A DNA stretch of 64,000 nucleotides from Bog-473 sp963707835 (GCA_963707835.1 CAVPRI010000002.1:1116001-1180000), one strand, 5' to 3'; shown: positions 1-9,912, counted from the stretch's first letter. The notes: generated by a model not told the origin, from the letters alone. Made by a program: numbers and translations.

Positions 1-52
1 AGGCGGTGAGCACCACGATGCCGGCGGCGACAGCGGCGCGGCCGAAGGTCAC
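1..52 (-). CDS. partial CDS, N-terminus only (unknown product)
   Basis: A GTG overlaps the uppS stop (GTGA) and opens a frame of 17 codons that leaves the window. The visible residues are small and hydrophobic (VTFGRAAVAAGIVVLTA), as in a first membrane segment or signal peptide. The overlap matches the coupling style of this chromosome region. Too little is visible to name it. Confidence 0.3.
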   Translation of the reverse strand, partial: MTFGRAAVAAGIVVLTA

Positions 53-804
53 GACACCGCTCCGAAGCGCCGGACCCGTTGCTGGTAATCGACCACGGCC
101 TCGTAGAGGTGGCGCCGGCGCACGTCGGGCCAGAGGATCTCGGGGAAGACCAGCTCGCTGTAGGCGATCTCCCACAACAAGAAGTTCGAGATCCGGGTCT
201 CCCCCGACGTGCGGACGACCAGGTCTGGATCGGGCATGTCGGGAAAGTAGAGGTGCCGCCGGATGGCCTTCTCGTCGATCTTGGACGCCGGCGTGCCCTC
301 GGCCACCAGGGCGCGTACGGCATCGACGATCTCGGCCCGCCCGCCGTAGTTGAAGGCCATGGTCATGACCATGCGCGTGTTGTCCTTGGTCAGCTCGACC
401 GACTCGTCCATGCGGCGCAGTACGCGCCGCGGCACCCGCCAGTCCCGCCGTCCGGCGAAGCGGATCTGGACGCCCTTGTCGTTCAGCTCGTCACGGCGGC
501 GCAGCAGCAGCGACTGGTTGAAGTTCATGAGGTAGCGGACCTCGTCGGGCGGCCGGCGCCAATTCTCGGTCGAGAAGGCGTACAGCGTGATCCATTTGAT
601 CCCGATCTCGAGCGCGCCGTCGACCACGTCGAGCAGTGCCGCCTCACCGGCCGCGTGCCCCTCGGTCCGGGGCAACCCTCGGGCGCGGGCCCAGCGGCCG
701 TTCCCGTCCATGACACACGCCACGTGGACGGGAACCTTCGAGCGGTCGAGCTCGGGCGGGACCGGGTCCGGGGCGCCGTCGAGGTGTGAGGCCATCGAGG
801 TCAC
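49..804 (-). CDS. uppS: isoprenyl transferase (polyprenyl diphosphate synthase)
   Basis: The 251-residue protein condenses isopentenyl diphosphate onto allylic diphosphates to make the cis-polyprenyl carrier used for peptidoglycan and arabinogalactan-type glycans. The family signature MDGNGRWA is at residues 32-39 with the catalytic Asp33. YAFSTENWRRP and NYGGR follow, and RTSGETRISNFLLWE near the C-terminus binds the pyrophosphate. Length is typical. The frame opens with GTG at 804; an ATG at 795 is an equally good start because no clear ribosome binding site separates them. Its stop overlaps the next frame by GTGA. In many actinobacteria uppS lies near era, as here, although dinG and a hemerythrin gene separate them on the other strand. 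Confidence 0.96.
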   Translation of the reverse strand: MTSMASHLDGAPDPVPPELDRSKVPVHVACVMDGNGRWARARGLPRTEGHAAGEAALLDVVDGALEIGIKWITLYAFSTENWRRPPDEVRYLMNFNQSLLLRRRDELNDKGVQIRFAGRRDWRVPRRVLRRMDESVELTKDNTRMVMTMAFNYGGRAEIVDAVRALVAEGTPASKIDEKAIRRHLYFPDMPDPDLVVRTSGETRISNFLLWEIAYSELVFPEILWPDVRRRHLYEAVVDYQQRVRRFGAVS

Positions 805-966
805 GTGTCGAAGCTACCCCGTGGCCCGGCGGCCCCGAGATGTCGGGTGGCCGCCTCTGCGGCGCCGGGCCTCGACCGGCGGCCCCGGGGGGCCACATGC
901 GTGACCACCGGAGACAGGGAAGAATGGCGGGCACCCACGAGGGTCGGAGCACGAGGAGGGTGAGCC

Positions 967-1626
967 ATGTCGGAGCAGGACACCGATTGGAGCGGATCCA
1001 CCGACGTCAGTGACATGTACGCGGTCCACCAGGCGCTGCGCGACACGCTCGGCGCCGGCCGGGTCCGGGTCAGCGGCGTGGCGCCCGGCGACACCGAGCG
1101 GCTGGCGCTGATCGCCGACTACTACGACAACATCTTGTGGTTCCTCGACGTGCACCACGAGGGGGAGGAGGCCTTGGTCTTCCCTCTGCTGCGCGAGCGC
1201 TGCGCCGATGCGGGACCGCTCATGGACGAGATGCTGGGCCAGCACCAGCAGGTGGTGCAGCTCCTGAGCGACGCCGAGTCCTCGCTCGCGGCCTGGCGCA
1301 GCGGTGACGCCGGGGCCCAGGCTCGCCTGGCCGAGCAGCTCCAGGCCCTCCACGACACGTTGGTCCCGCACCTCGACACCGAGGAGGAGCAGGTCCTGCC
1401 GCTGTGCGCCGGCAACCTCTCCCCCGTCGAGTGGGGCGCCCTCCCGGGCCACGCCCTCTCCCAGTACCGCGGTGACAAGGTCTGGCTCATCCTCGGGCTC
1501 ATCTTGGAGCGCCGCACGCCCGAGGGGCGCGAGGCCATGCTGACCCACATGCCGCCTCCGGTGGCCGAGATGTGGCGCGGCATGGGCCAGAAGGCCTTCG
1601 ACGAGCTCTGCGCCGAGGTGGGCTGA
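967..1626 (+). CDS. hemerythrin HHE domain-containing protein
   Basis: The 219-residue protein shows spaced His/Glu ligands typical of a hemerythrin-like four-helix bundle: His21, then DVHHEGEE, a central HQQVVQLL, and HDTLVPHLDTEEEQVLP. Such proteins bind a di-iron centre and sense or buffer O2, NO or iron. The C-terminal third (from about residue 150) is a helical extension seen in actinobacterial homologues. GAGGAG about 10 bases upstream supports the ATG at 967. It is alone on the plus strand between divergent uppS and dinG; its role here is not shown by context. Confidence 0.85.
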   Translation: MSEQDTDWSGSTDVSDMYAVHQALRDTLGAGRVRVSGVAPGDTERLALIADYYDNILWFLDVHHEGEEALVFPLLRERCADAGPLMDEMLGQHQQVVQLLSDAESSLAAWRSGDAGAQARLAEQLQALHDTLVPHLDTEEEQVLPLCAGNLSPVEWGALPGHALSQYRGDKVWLILGLILERRTPEGREAMLTHMPPPVAEMWRGMGQKAFDELCAEVG

Positions 1627-1653
1627 CGACGCGACGGCGGTAGCGTCGTCCCG

Positions 1654-3820
1654 ATGGTGGACTGGGACGGCGTCGCTGAACTCGAGAGCGGCGAGTTCGA
1701 CCCCGACGAGCTCGACCCCGCCGGCGCCGAGGCGCCGGGCGCGGGACGCGATGCCCGGCGGGCGGGCGACGACGCCGTCGAGGTCCTCGAGAAGGTGGCC
1801 GCCCAGCTACCCGGGGGCGAGCACCGCCCCGAGCAGGCCGAGATGTGCCGTGCCGTGGCCGAGGCCCTGGTCACCCGCACCCACCTCGCGGTCCAGGCGG
1901 GGACCGGCACCGGCAAGTCGCTGGCCTACCTCGTGCCCGCCGCGCTGAGCGGGCGCAAGGTCGTCGTGGCCACCGCCACCAAGGCGCTCCAGGACCAGCT
2001 GGCCGACAAGGACCTGCCCCTCGTGCGGTCCGGTCTGGGCCTCCCCGAGACCCTCGAGTTCGCCGTCCTCAAGGGTCGGAGCAACTACATCTGTCGCCGA
2101 GCGCGTGACCGAGGTGGGCGCGGGCGGGGTCCAGGGCGAGTTGGGTGATCCGGGTCCGTCCGCGGACGACCAGGTGGCGGACGGCACGGGCGACGACGGC
2201 ACCGCTGCGGGTGGCGACGCCGGCGGCGGGGCCATGGGTGCGGCGCCCGAGGGCCTGATCGAGGAGGTGCGCAGCCTGATCGCCTGGTCGCAGACCTCCG
2301 AGCGTGGCGACCGCGCCGAGCTCAGCTTCGAGCCGTCCGATCGGGCCTGGGGCATGGTGAGCGTGGGCCCCCGCGAGTGCCCCGGTGCCTTCAATTGCCC
2401 CTCGGGCGGACGGTGTTTCGCCGAGTCGGCGCGCGACCGTGCCGCCGCGGCGGACATCGTGGTGGTCAACACCCACCTCTACGGCGCCCACCTGGCCAGC
2501 GGTGGGGCCGTGCTGCCCGAGCACGACGTCGTGGTGTTCGACGAGGCGCACGAGCTCGAAGAGGTCATGACCTCGAGCCTCGGGGTCGAGGTCACGCCGG
2601 GCCGCTTCCGCGCCCTGGTCGCGGCCGCACGCCCACTGGTCGAGGCGCGCGACGCCGACACCGTCGAGGCCCTCGGCGCCGCCGGCGACCTGCTCGGCGT
2701 GCTGCTGCGCGACCGGGCCGGGACTCGGGTCCTGCACGGCACCGCGGGCGGAACCGACGACCGCGAGCTGGCCGAGCTGATCGGTCGGGCCGGCGATCTG
2801 GCCCGGCGCACGGTCGACGCCCTCCGCCGCGGGGGCGCCCAGCGCTCCTTCCTGGCCGACGACGCCGGCACCGCGAGCGGTGGCGGAGGCGGGGCAGGCG
2901 GCCCGGACCGGGCCAACCGCAAGACCCGTTCCCTGCAGGCCGCGGTCCACCTGGCCGACGACCTGCACCGGCTCGAGGCGCGCACTGCGGACCAGGTCGC
3001 CTGGGTCGACGGCACCCGGCGCAACAGCCGCCTGCGCCTCTCCCCCATCGACGTGGGCCCGGTACTGGCCTCGCTGCTGTGGGGAGAGGTCACGGCCGTC
3101 CTGACCAGCGCCACCATCCCCCCGCGCACCGTGGCGCGGGTGGGCCTCGGCGGCTTCCCGAGCGAGGAGCTCGATGTGGGGAGCCCCTTCGACTACCGCG
3201 CCCATGCACTGCTCTACGTGGCGCGCCACCTGCCCGACCGGCGCTCACCGGCAGCCGAGGAGGCCATCCACGAGGAGCTGGCCCGTCTGATCGGCGCCGC
3301 CGGCGGGCGCACGCTGGCCCTGTTCACCAGCCGCCGGGCCACCGACGCAGCGGCCCAGGCCCTGGCCGGACGGCTGCCCGGGACGCTCCTGCTCCAGGGC
3401 GAGCTGCCCAAGGCCGTGCTGTTGCGCGAGTTCGCCTCCGACGAGACCTCGTGCCTCTTCGCCACCCTCGGGTTCTGGCAGGGAGTCGACATCCCGGGCC
3501 GCGCCCTGTCGCTCGTCACCATCGACCGGCTCCCGTTCCCGCGGCCCGACGACCCTTTGCTCCAAGCCCGGCGCGACCGGGCCGGTGCTCAGGCCTTCTC
3601 CCTGGTCGACCTCCCCCGCGCCGCCACCCTGCTGGCCCAGGGGTCGGGGCGGCTGGTGCGCACCGCGGACGACCGCGGCGTGGTGGCCGTCCTCGACCCC
3701 CGTCTGGCCACGGCCTCGTACCGCGGGGTCCTGCTCTCGGTGCTGCCACCCATGCGCCGCAGCGTCGACTTCGATCAGGTCGAGTCGTTCCTGCGTCACG
3801 CGCTCGGCGACCCTCAGTAG
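1654..3820 (+). CDS. dinG: ATP-dependent DNA helicase, DinG/XPD type (one frameshift)
   Basis: This is an SF2 iron-sulfur helicase that unwinds DNA 5'-3' during repair. Walker A AGTGTGKS is at residues 82-89. The Fe-S domain cysteines are in NYIC and in CPGAFNCPSGGRC, and the DEAH box is VVFDEAHELEEV. The helicase C-terminal half ends with the LAQGSGRLVRT motif. The frame breaks once: codons run in one frame to about 2,095 (SNYICR) and continue in the next frame from about 2,100. Removing one G in the run TCGCCGAGCGC restores CRQRVTEV. The corrected product has about 721 residues, normal for actinobacterial homologues. The stop overlaps the convergent era gene by 7 bp. The frameshift looks like a base error, since both halves are fully conserved. 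Confidence 0.9.
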
Positions 3821-4749
3821 CCGAAACGGTCGAGCATCTCGGCCCGGTTCTGCCAGCGGCGCTCGACCGTGACGTGCAGGTCGAGATAGGTGCCCTCGGG
3901 CAGCGCCTGGCGCACCGTCGTGCCGACCGCCTTGAGGACCTCGCCCCCCTTACCGATCACGATGGCCTTCTGCGAGTCGCGCTCGACGATGATCTCGACC
4001 CGCAGGTGCGGCCCTTCCCACTCGGTCACCCGGCAGGTGATGGCATGGGGGAGCTCGTCGCGCGTCTTGGCCAGCAGCTGCTCACGCACCAGCTCGGCGA
4101 CCCAGAGGGCCTCGGGCGTGTCGGTCACCACGTCCGTCGGGAAGTACGGCGGACCCTCGGGCAGCCTTTCCACCAGGTGGGCCCTGAGCTCCGCCACGCC
4201 GCGCCCGCTGCGCGCCGAGACCGGGAAGTACTCCACCGCGTCGCTGCCGTCCACTGGACCACCCAGCGCGGCCACGGCGTCGTGGGCCTGGGCCAGGCGT
4301 TCGACCACCTGGGCCCGTGTCGCTCGGTCGACCTTGTTGGCCGCCACGATCAGGCCGGGAGTGCCCTCGTGGGGTGCGGCGTCGTCCGCCACGCCCCCGG
4401 CCTCGTGCGAGCGGTGCATCTGGCGGAGGGCGCGCTCGAGCACCGTGCGGTCACCCGGCCCGATGGCGGCGGTGGCGTCGACCACCACCACGATGGCGTC
4501 GACGTCACCCAGGGCGTCGGTCGCCGTGTCGTTCAGACGCGAGCCCAGCGTGCTGCGCGGACGGTGGATGCCAGGGGTGTCCACGAACACCACCTGGGCG
4601 TCGGGCTCGTGGAGCACGCCGAGGATGCGGTGCCGTGTCGTGTTCGGACGAGGCGAGGTGATGGCCACCTTGGTGCCGACCATGGCGTTGACCAGGGTGG
4701 ACTTGCCCACGTTGGGCCGGCCGACCACGGCCACGAAGCCGGAGCGCAC
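3814..4749 (-). CDS. era: GTPase Era, 16S rRNA maturation/30S assembly
   Basis: The 311-residue GTPase has all G motifs: G1 GRPNVGKS at residues 10-17, a Thr-rich G2 (PNTTRHR), G3 DTPG and G4 NKVD. A C-terminal KH domain (VIGKGGEVLKAVG) binds the 3' end of 16S rRNA next to the anti-Shine-Dalgarno. It acts in late 30S maturation. The gene is the last of the minus-strand run that starts at lepA/hrcA and begins 3 bases after the corC-like stop. An insertion of about 15 residues rich in His and Asp before G4 is unusual but is in a surface loop. Confidence 0.97.
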   Translation of the reverse strand: MRSGFVAVVGRPNVGKSTLVNAMVGTKVAITSPRPNTTRHRILGVLHEPDAQVVFVDTPGIHRPRSTLGSRLNDTATDALGDVDAIVVVVDATAAIGPGDRTVLERALRQMHRSHEAGGVADDAAPHEGTPGLIVAANKVDRATRAQVVERLAQAHDAVAALGGPVDGSDAVEYFPVSARSGRGVAELRAHLVERLPEGPPYFPTDVVTDTPEALWVAELVREQLLAKTRDELPHAITCRVTEWEGPHLRVEIIVERDSQKAIVIGKGGEVLKAVGTTVRQALPEGTYLDLHVTVERRWQNRAEMLDRFGY

Positions 4750-4752
4750 GAG

Positions 4753-6102
4753 TTAGCCCCCCTCGGGGATGGCCACCCCGTTGCCCGCGTGGTCCGGCTC
4801 CTCGGGCGATCCGGTGGGCTCGATCCGCACGCGCTCGATGCGCCGGCCCCGCACGTCCACCGCGGTCAGGCGGAACCCGTCGACCTCGACCTGCTCCCCT
4901 CGGTTGGGCACGCGTCCGAACCGGTCGAGGAGCAGCCCCCCGACGGTGTCCCAGGTGCCGCGCGGGAGGTGCGCGCCCAGCAGGTCGTCGGCGTCGTCGA
5001 CCGAGTAGAGGGCACTCACCAGGACGGAGCCGTCGTCACAACGCTCGACAGTGGGCTGCTCGACGTCGAACTCGTCGACGATGTCGCCCACCAGCTCCTC
5101 GAGCAGGTCCTCGAGAGTGACCAGCCCGGCCGTGCCGCCATATTCGTCGACGACGATGGCCATGTGGAACTTCTCCTCCTGCATCTCACGCAGGAGATCC
5201 GAGACTTCTTTTGACTCGGGGATGAACTTGGCCGGCCGGACGCACTCTCGCACCCTCTGCCCCGCCTGGCCCACACGTTCGGCCCGGACCAGGTCCTTGG
5301 CGTAGGCGATGCCGATGATGTCGTCGATCCCGTCCTCCTCGACCGGGATCCGGCTGTAGCCCGCACTGAGCGCGGACTCGAGCGCGTCGCGCACGGTCGC
5401 GTCCGCCTCCACGGTCACCATGTCGGGTCTGGGCTGCATCACCTCGCGGGCGACCGTGTCGCCGAAGTCGATGATCGAGTGGATGAAGGTGCGCTCCTCG
5501 TGCTCGATCACCTTCTCCTCGTGGGCCACGTCGGCCATGGCCTTGAGCTCGGAGTCGGTGATGTACGAGTGGTGGACGTCACCTGGCTCCTCACCGCGCG
5601 TGCCGATGATGCGGTTGGCCAGGCCGATGAGCACCGCGGAGAGCCAGCGGATGGGCGGGAACCGGATGAGTGCGCTCACCAGGGGGGCGCTGAGCAATGC
5701 CGCCCGCTCGGGGTGCTGCACGGCCCAGTTCTTCGGCACCGCCTCGAAGAACACGAAGATCACCACGATCTCGAAGACGATCCCGAACAGCACCCCCAGG
5801 GGGCCGAAGAGGTGCTCGGCCACGATCCCGACCAGGGTGGCCGAGACCAGCTGGCAGATCAGGACGAGAAGCAGGATCGGGTTCAGGAAGTGGGCCGGGT
5901 CCTCGATCAGGCGCGACAGGGTCCGGGCGCCCCGCTTGCGCTCGTCGACCAGCGACTTGGCCTTGATCCTGTTCATGCGTACCAGGGAGGTCTCGGCCAT
6001 GGCGAGCACGCCCGAGGCCGCCAACAGCGCGGCGATCACGACGATCAGCAGCACGTCCTCGGCGTGGAACCCCGCGGCGGCCAGTACGGTGGCCCGGCTC
6101 AC
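4753..6102 (-). CDS. CNNM/CorC-type transporter (DUF21-CBS-CorC_HlyC)
   Basis: The 449-residue membrane protein has an N-terminal DUF21 (CNNM) region with about four membrane segments (residues 15-150), a CBS pair around residues 205-330 and a C-terminal CorC_HlyC domain. This architecture belongs to the Mg2+/Co2+ efflux family formerly called hemolysins. The start is a GTG at 6,102, 18 bases after the ybeY stop. Its position between ybeY and era is conserved in actinobacteria. The motif DEYGGTAGLVTLEDLLEELVG marks the second CBS domain. Confidence 0.93.
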   Translation of the reverse strand: MSRATVLAAAGFHAEDVLLIVVIAALLAASGVLAMAETSLVRMNRIKAKSLVDERKRGARTLSRLIEDPAHFLNPILLLVLICQLVSATLVGIVAEHLFGPLGVLFGIVFEIVVIFVFFEAVPKNWAVQHPERAALLSAPLVSALIRFPPIRWLSAVLIGLANRIIGTRGEEPGDVHHSYITDSELKAMADVAHEEKVIEHEERTFIHSIIDFGDTVAREVMQPRPDMVTVEADATVRDALESALSAGYSRIPVEEDGIDDIIGIAYAKDLVRAERVGQAGQRVRECVRPAKFIPESKEVSDLLREMQEEKFHMAIVVDEYGGTAGLVTLEDLLEELVGDIVDEFDVEQPTVERCDDGSVLVSALYSVDDADDLLGAHLPRGTWDTVGGLLLDRFGRVPNRGEQVEVDGFRLTAVDVRGRRIERVRIEPTGSPEEPDHAGNGVAIPEGG

Positions 6103-6120
6103 GGCGCCGTCACCGCCTGC

Positions 6121-6630
6121 TCACGCCGTGGGACGGACCCGGTGGAAGCGCTGCAGGAGTTGCTGCTCGAGTGCCTCCATCCGCTCCGCCTCGGCCTCGT
6201 TCTCATGGTCCATGCCGAGCAGGTGCAGCAGGCCGTGCACCACGAGGAGCGCCACCTCGTCGTCGAGGGTGACCTCGTGGTCCACCGCGTTGCGGGCCGC
6301 CACCGAGGGGCAGATGACCACGTCGCCCAGCAACATGAGCTCCTCGGGCTCGGCCGAGCTGCCCGGACCGCTTCCCCCCGGATCGGGTGAGCGACCGGTC
6401 GACGAGGGCTCGTCCTCGATGGGGAACGAGAGCACGTCGGTCGGGCCCTCCTTGCCCAGGAACTGCGCGTTGAGCGCGGCGATGGAGTCCTCGTCGACGA
6501 AGAGCAGGGAGACCTCGGCCTCCCCCTTCACCCCGCGCGCCGCCAGGACGGCGCGGGCAAGCTCCGCCCAGCGCGACACGTCCACCGGATGGGCCTGCTG
6601 CTCGTCGGCCGCGAACACGTCGATGCTCAC
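6121..6630 (-). CDS. ybeY: endoribonuclease YbeY (16S rRNA 3' processing)
   Basis: The zinc endoribonuclease signature H-x3-H-x5-H is seen in HGLLHLLGMDH at about residues 130-140 of 169. YbeY takes part in 16S rRNA 3' maturation and ribosome quality control. A longer frame extends upstream, but the GTG at 6,630 overlaps the phoH stop as GTGA and starts directly with the family N-terminus (SIDVFAADEQ), so it is chosen. A Ser/Pro/Gly-rich insert at about residues 75-100 (SSTGRSPDPGGSGPG) lengthens a loop compared with E. coli YbeY. Confidence 0.96.
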   Translation of the reverse strand: MSIDVFAADEQQAHPVDVSRWAELARAVLAARGVKGEAEVSLLFVDEDSIAALNAQFLGKEGPTDVLSFPIEDEPSSTGRSPDPGGSGPGSSAEPEELMLLGDVVICPSVAARNAVDHEVTLDDEVALLVVHGLLHLLGMDHENEAEAERMEALEQQLLQRFHRVRPTA

Positions 6631-7592
6631 TGCGTGGGACCCGGCCGCCCTTCTGCCATGTCGTAGGCATCGATGATGTCGGCCACGATCTGGTGACGCA
6701 CGACGTCGCGCCGAGTCAGGTGGACGAAGGCCACGTCGCTGATCCCACCGAGCACGGGCTCGAGGCCCACCAGCCCCGAGCGACCCCCGGGCACGTCGAT
6801 CTGGGTCACGTCGCCGGTGACGACGCACTTGGACCCGAACCCGATGCGGGTGAGGAACATCTTCATCTGCTCGGGGGTGGTGTTCTGCGCCTCGTCGAGG
6901 ATGATGAACGAGTTGTTCAGCGTGCGGCCGCGCATGAAGGCGAGGGGTGCCACCTCGATCGTGCCCCTCTCGAGCAGGCGCTGGGCCCCCTCGGGCTCGA
7001 GCAGGTCGTACAGGGCGTCGTAGAGCGGGCGCAGGTAGGGATCCACCTTGGCCATGAGGTCGCCCGGAAGGAAGCCCAGGCGCTCGCCGGCCTCGACGGC
7101 GGGGCGGGTGAGGATGATCCGAGCCACCTGGCGCGACTGCAGGACGTGCACGGCCTGGGCCACGGCCAGGTAGGACTTGCCGGTCCCGGCCGGTCCGATC
7201 CCGAAGGTGACGACGTTCTTGGAGATGGCGTCGACGTAGCGCTTCTGCCCCGCCGTGTTCGGGCGTACCGTCTTGCCGCCCGCGCCTCGGACCACCTCGG
7301 AGCGGAACACCTCGCTCGGGCGGATGTCCTCGCGCACCATGTCGATGGTCCGCGACACGGTGGACGGGTCGAGGTCCCGGCCCGACTGCACCAGGATCAC
7401 CAGCTCGTCGAAGAGCTGCGCCACCAACTCGGCGGCCGGTCCGTCGATGGTGATGCGGTTGCCGTGCACCACGATCTGCTCGTCGGGGAAGGCCGCCTCG
7501 ATCAGGCGCAGGTGCTCGTCGCGCGTGCCGAGCAGGCCGGCCATGAGGTGGTTGCCCGGGATGAAGGACTCGGCATGCACGGCGGTGGTCAT
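6627..7592 (-). CDS. PhoH family ATPase
   Basis: The 321-residue cytoplasmic ATPase has Walker A GPAGTGKS and Walker B IILDEAQN, with the PhoH core from about residue 105 onward. The N-terminal part (residues 25-95) resembles a KH-like region usual for PhoH proteins partnered with YbeY. The start ATG overlaps the HIT gene stop (ATGA) and its own stop overlaps ybeY (GTGA), so the three genes are translationally coupled. The biochemical role of PhoH is still loosely defined; RNA-related functions are inferred from the constant YbeY linkage. Confidence 0.95.
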   Translation of the reverse strand: MTTAVHAESFIPGNHLMAGLLGTRDEHLRLIEAAFPDEQIVVHGNRITIDGPAAELVAQLFDELVILVQSGRDLDPSTVSRTIDMVREDIRPSEVFRSEVVRGAGGKTVRPNTAGQKRYVDAISKNVVTFGIGPAGTGKSYLAVAQAVHVLQSRQVARIILTRPAVEAGERLGFLPGDLMAKVDPYLRPLYDALYDLLEPEGAQRLLERGTIEVAPLAFMRGRTLNNSFIILDEAQNTTPEQMKMFLTRIGFGSKCVVTGDVTQIDVPGGRSGLVGLEPVLGGISDVAFVHLTRRDVVRHQIVADIIDAYDMAEGRPGPTQ

Positions 7593-7954
7593 GCGACCGC
7601 GAAGTGCCCCTTGAGCGGCTGCCCGCCGAGCACGTGGAGGTGGAGGTGGCCGACCGAGTTCAAGGCGTCGGGCCCCACGTTGAACACCAGCCGGTAGCCC
7701 CGCTCGGGTGTGGCCACGCCGGCCGCCTCGGCCACGGTCCGGGCGGCCACCAGCATGTCGGCCAGCACGGGACCGTCCTCGGCGGTGACCGTCGAGGCGT
7801 CGTCGATGTGGCGCCGGGGCACCACGAGGACGTGCAAGGGCGATGCCGGGCTGATGTCCTTGAAGGCCACGGTGGTCGGCGTCTCGTGGACGGTGTCGGA
7901 GGGCAGCTCGCCCGCCACGATCTTGCAGAAGACGCAGTCGCCGGGGTCACTCAT
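7589..7954 (-). CDS. HIT family nucleotide-binding protein (HinT-like)
   Basis: The 121-residue protein begins CVFCKIVAGELPS and ends in the histidine triad HLHLHVLGG, the nucleotide-phosphoramidase active site that hydrolyses AMP-lysine or AMP-phosphoramidates. CVFC is a zinc ligand pair typical of bacterial HIT proteins. A much longer open frame runs upstream, but that is shadow of rsmE; the ATG at 7,954 gives the family N-terminus. The rsmE stop is 34 bases upstream and the phoH start overlaps its stop. Confidence 0.95.
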   Translation of the reverse strand: MSDPGDCVFCKIVAGELPSDTVHETPTTVAFKDISPASPLHVLVVPRRHIDDASTVTAEDGPVLADMLVAARTVAEAAGVATPERGYRLVFNVGPDALNSVGHLHLHVLGGQPLKGHFAVA

Positions 7955-7988
7955 TCCCGGGGCTCGCCGCCCTTCTGCCGTCGCTGCC

Positions 7989-8697
7989 TCACTCCGGTGA
8001 ATGTACCGGTCCCGGGGCCGCAGGCGCGACCAACCCGGCGCGCAGGGCGGCCAGGAGCGCCCCCGCCGTGACCGCGGCGGTCTCGGCCCGCAGGACGCCG
8101 GGCCCCAGACCGACCACGGGCAGGCCGGACCCGAGCTCGTCTGTGCTCCACCCACCCTCGGGCCCCACGGCCACCACCGGGCGGCCCAGTGTGGGGCACT
8201 GACCCTCGAGCTGCGCCAGGGCGACCTGGCCCGGCTCGCCGAGCCGCCCGAGATCGTCGAAGTCGAGGGTCTCGAGGACCTCGGGCAGCCAGACCCGGCG
8301 GCTCTGGGCGGCCGCCTCGCCGCGCCACCCGGCGCAACCGCGCCACCGAGGCCTCGCCGCGGCTCCCGCTCCAGCGCACCACGGCGTGCCGGGTCCGCAA
8401 GGGCACGATGCGGTCGATGCCGAGCTCGGTCAGCTTCTGGACCGCCCACTCGGGCCGCTCCCCCTTGACCGGAGCGAAGGCCACGGTGAGCGGCGGCACA
8501 GCGGGGTCCTCATGATGCACGCGGCCGATCGGCTCGAGCAGCTCCTCCCGGCCGGCACGTCCCCCGGTCCAGGCGGCCAGGGCCCAAAGCCCGCGCCCGT
8601 CGGCCACCACCACTTCCTGACCCGCTCGGAGGCGCAGCACACGCTCAAGATGGTGGGCGTCCTCGGGCGCCACCACGGGGACGGCGGGATCGTCCAC
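7989..8697 (-). CDS. rsmE: 16S rRNA m3U1498 methyltransferase RsmE (one frameshift)
   Basis: RsmE methylates U1498 of 16S rRNA with SAM through a C-terminal SPOUT knot. Recognisable segments are APEDAHHLERVLRLR, the EWAVQKLTELGIDRIVP helix and the knot GPEGGWSTDEL with LRAETA. The frame is broken near 8,319-8,323: removing one G from GGCGCGGCGAGG restores VAREAAAQSRRVWLPE and joins the two halves (about 235 residues). The GTG at 8,697 is the only in-frame start. Open codons before it, reaching back to the dnaJ stop, read RHPAASWPGPRQPRQVF like a native N-terminus but carry no start codon. The gene lies between dnaJ and HIT as in other actinobacteria. Confidence 0.88.
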
Positions 8698-8754
8698 GAA
8701 GACCTGCCGCGGCTGCCGCGGCCCGGGCCACGACGCCGCCGGGTGCCGGCATGC

Positions 8755-9912
8755 CTACCCGAACGCGGAGCGCAAGCGGGAGAAGACGCCCTCGCCGCTG
8801 CGGCCCGAGCTACCCGGGGGCAGCACCGGCTCGCCACGCTCGTCCGCCAGCTGGCGGAGGAGCTCGTCCTGCTCGGAGGTGAGATCGGTGGGCGTGATCA
8901 CGAGCACGTGCACGAACAGGTCGCCCCGGCCACGGCCGCGCAGGTGCGGCACCCCCAGCCCGCGGATGCGCTCGACGTGCCCGTGCTGGGTGCCCGGAGC
9001 GATGGTCAGCTGGTGCGGCCCGTCGAGCGTCTCCACCTCGGCCTCGGTCCCGAGAGCGGCCTGGGCCAGGCCGATCGAGACGGTCGTGGTCAGGTGGTCC
9101 CCCTGGCGCTCGAAGCGCGGGTCGCCCGCCACGGCGAGGTGGACGAACAGCGAGCCCGCGGGGCCGCCCCGCTGGCCGGCGGCACCACGGTCGGCCAGGC
9201 GCAGCGTCGAGCCGTCCTCGACTCCGGCCGGCACCTCCACCGTGTAGGTGCGATCCTCCATCCGCCGGCCCTCGCCCCGGCACTCGGGGCACGGGTCGGT
9301 GATCATCTCGCCCGTCCCGCTGCAGCGCGAGCAGGCCACCGAGGTCACCACCTGGCCGAGCAGCGACTGACGCACCCGGCGCAGCTCGCCCGCTCCCTGG
9401 CACTCCACGCAGGTCACCGACTCGGTGCCCGGCGCCGTGCCGCGGCCGGCGCAGCCGGCGCAGGTGACCGGCAGGCGCACGGTGATCTCCTTGCGGGCAC
9501 CGAAGACGGCCTCGGCGAAGTCGAGCGCCAGGCGCACCTCGGCATCCGAACCGGGCTGTGGGCCCCGGCGCCGGGAGCCGCCGCTCCCGGCCATCTGACC
9601 GAAGAACGCCTCGAAGATGTCCCCGAGGCCACCCTCGAAGCCGAAGCCGCCCATGCCGCCACCCGCCTGGGAGCCGAACACGCCCTCGGGGCCGTAGCGG
9701 TCGTAGCGGGCGCGGCGCTCGGGGTCGCGGAGCACCTCGTAGGCCACCGTGACCTGCTTGAAGCGAGCCTCGGACTCGGGGTCGCCCTGGTTGGTGTCGG
9801 GGTGCAGCTCGCGGGCCCGGGCCCGGTAGGCCTTCTTGATCTCCTCGTCGGTGGCGTCGGGGGTGACGCCGAGCAACTCGTAAAGGTCCCCGAGCCCGTC
9901 AGTGACGGCCAT
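8755..9912 (-). CDS. dnaJ: chaperone DnaJ (type I)
   Basis: The 385-residue Hsp40 co-chaperone has a J domain (residues 8-73) with the HPD tripeptide in ELHPDTN, a Gly/Phe-rich linker, and four CxxCxGxG zinc repeats (CAGCAGRG, CVECQGAG, CSRCSGTG, CPECRGEG). The C-terminal substrate-binding domains follow. The start ATG lies inside the end of hrcA (14 bp overlap), so both share the CIRCE-controlled transcript. No grpE or dnaK lies in the window, so this is the HrcA-linked DnaJ2-type copy rather than a dnaK-operon copy. Confidence 0.97.
   Translation of the reverse strand: MAVTDGLGDLYELLGVTPDATDEEIKKAYRARARELHPDTNQGDPESEARFKQVTVAYEVLRDPERRARYDRYGPEGVFGSQAGGGMGGFGFEGGLGDIFEAFFGQMAGSGGSRRRGPQPGSDAEVRLALDFAEAVFGARKEITVRLPVTCAGCAGRGTAPGTESVTCVECQGAGELRRVRQSLLGQVVTSVACSRCSGTGEMITDPCPECRGEGRRMEDRTYTVEVPAGVEDGSTLRLADRGAAGQRGGPAGSLFVHLAVAGDPRFERQGDHLTTTVSIGLAQAALGTEAEVETLDGPHQLTIAPGTQHGHVERIRGLGVPHLRGRGRGDLFVHVLVITPTDLTSEQDELLRQLADERGEPVLPPGSSGRSGEGVFSRLRSAFG

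Noticed and set aside
2377..5214. 945-codon plus-strand frame over dinG, era and corC
   Set aside because: Arg/Pro/Gly-rich shadow in high-GC DNA, without motifs.
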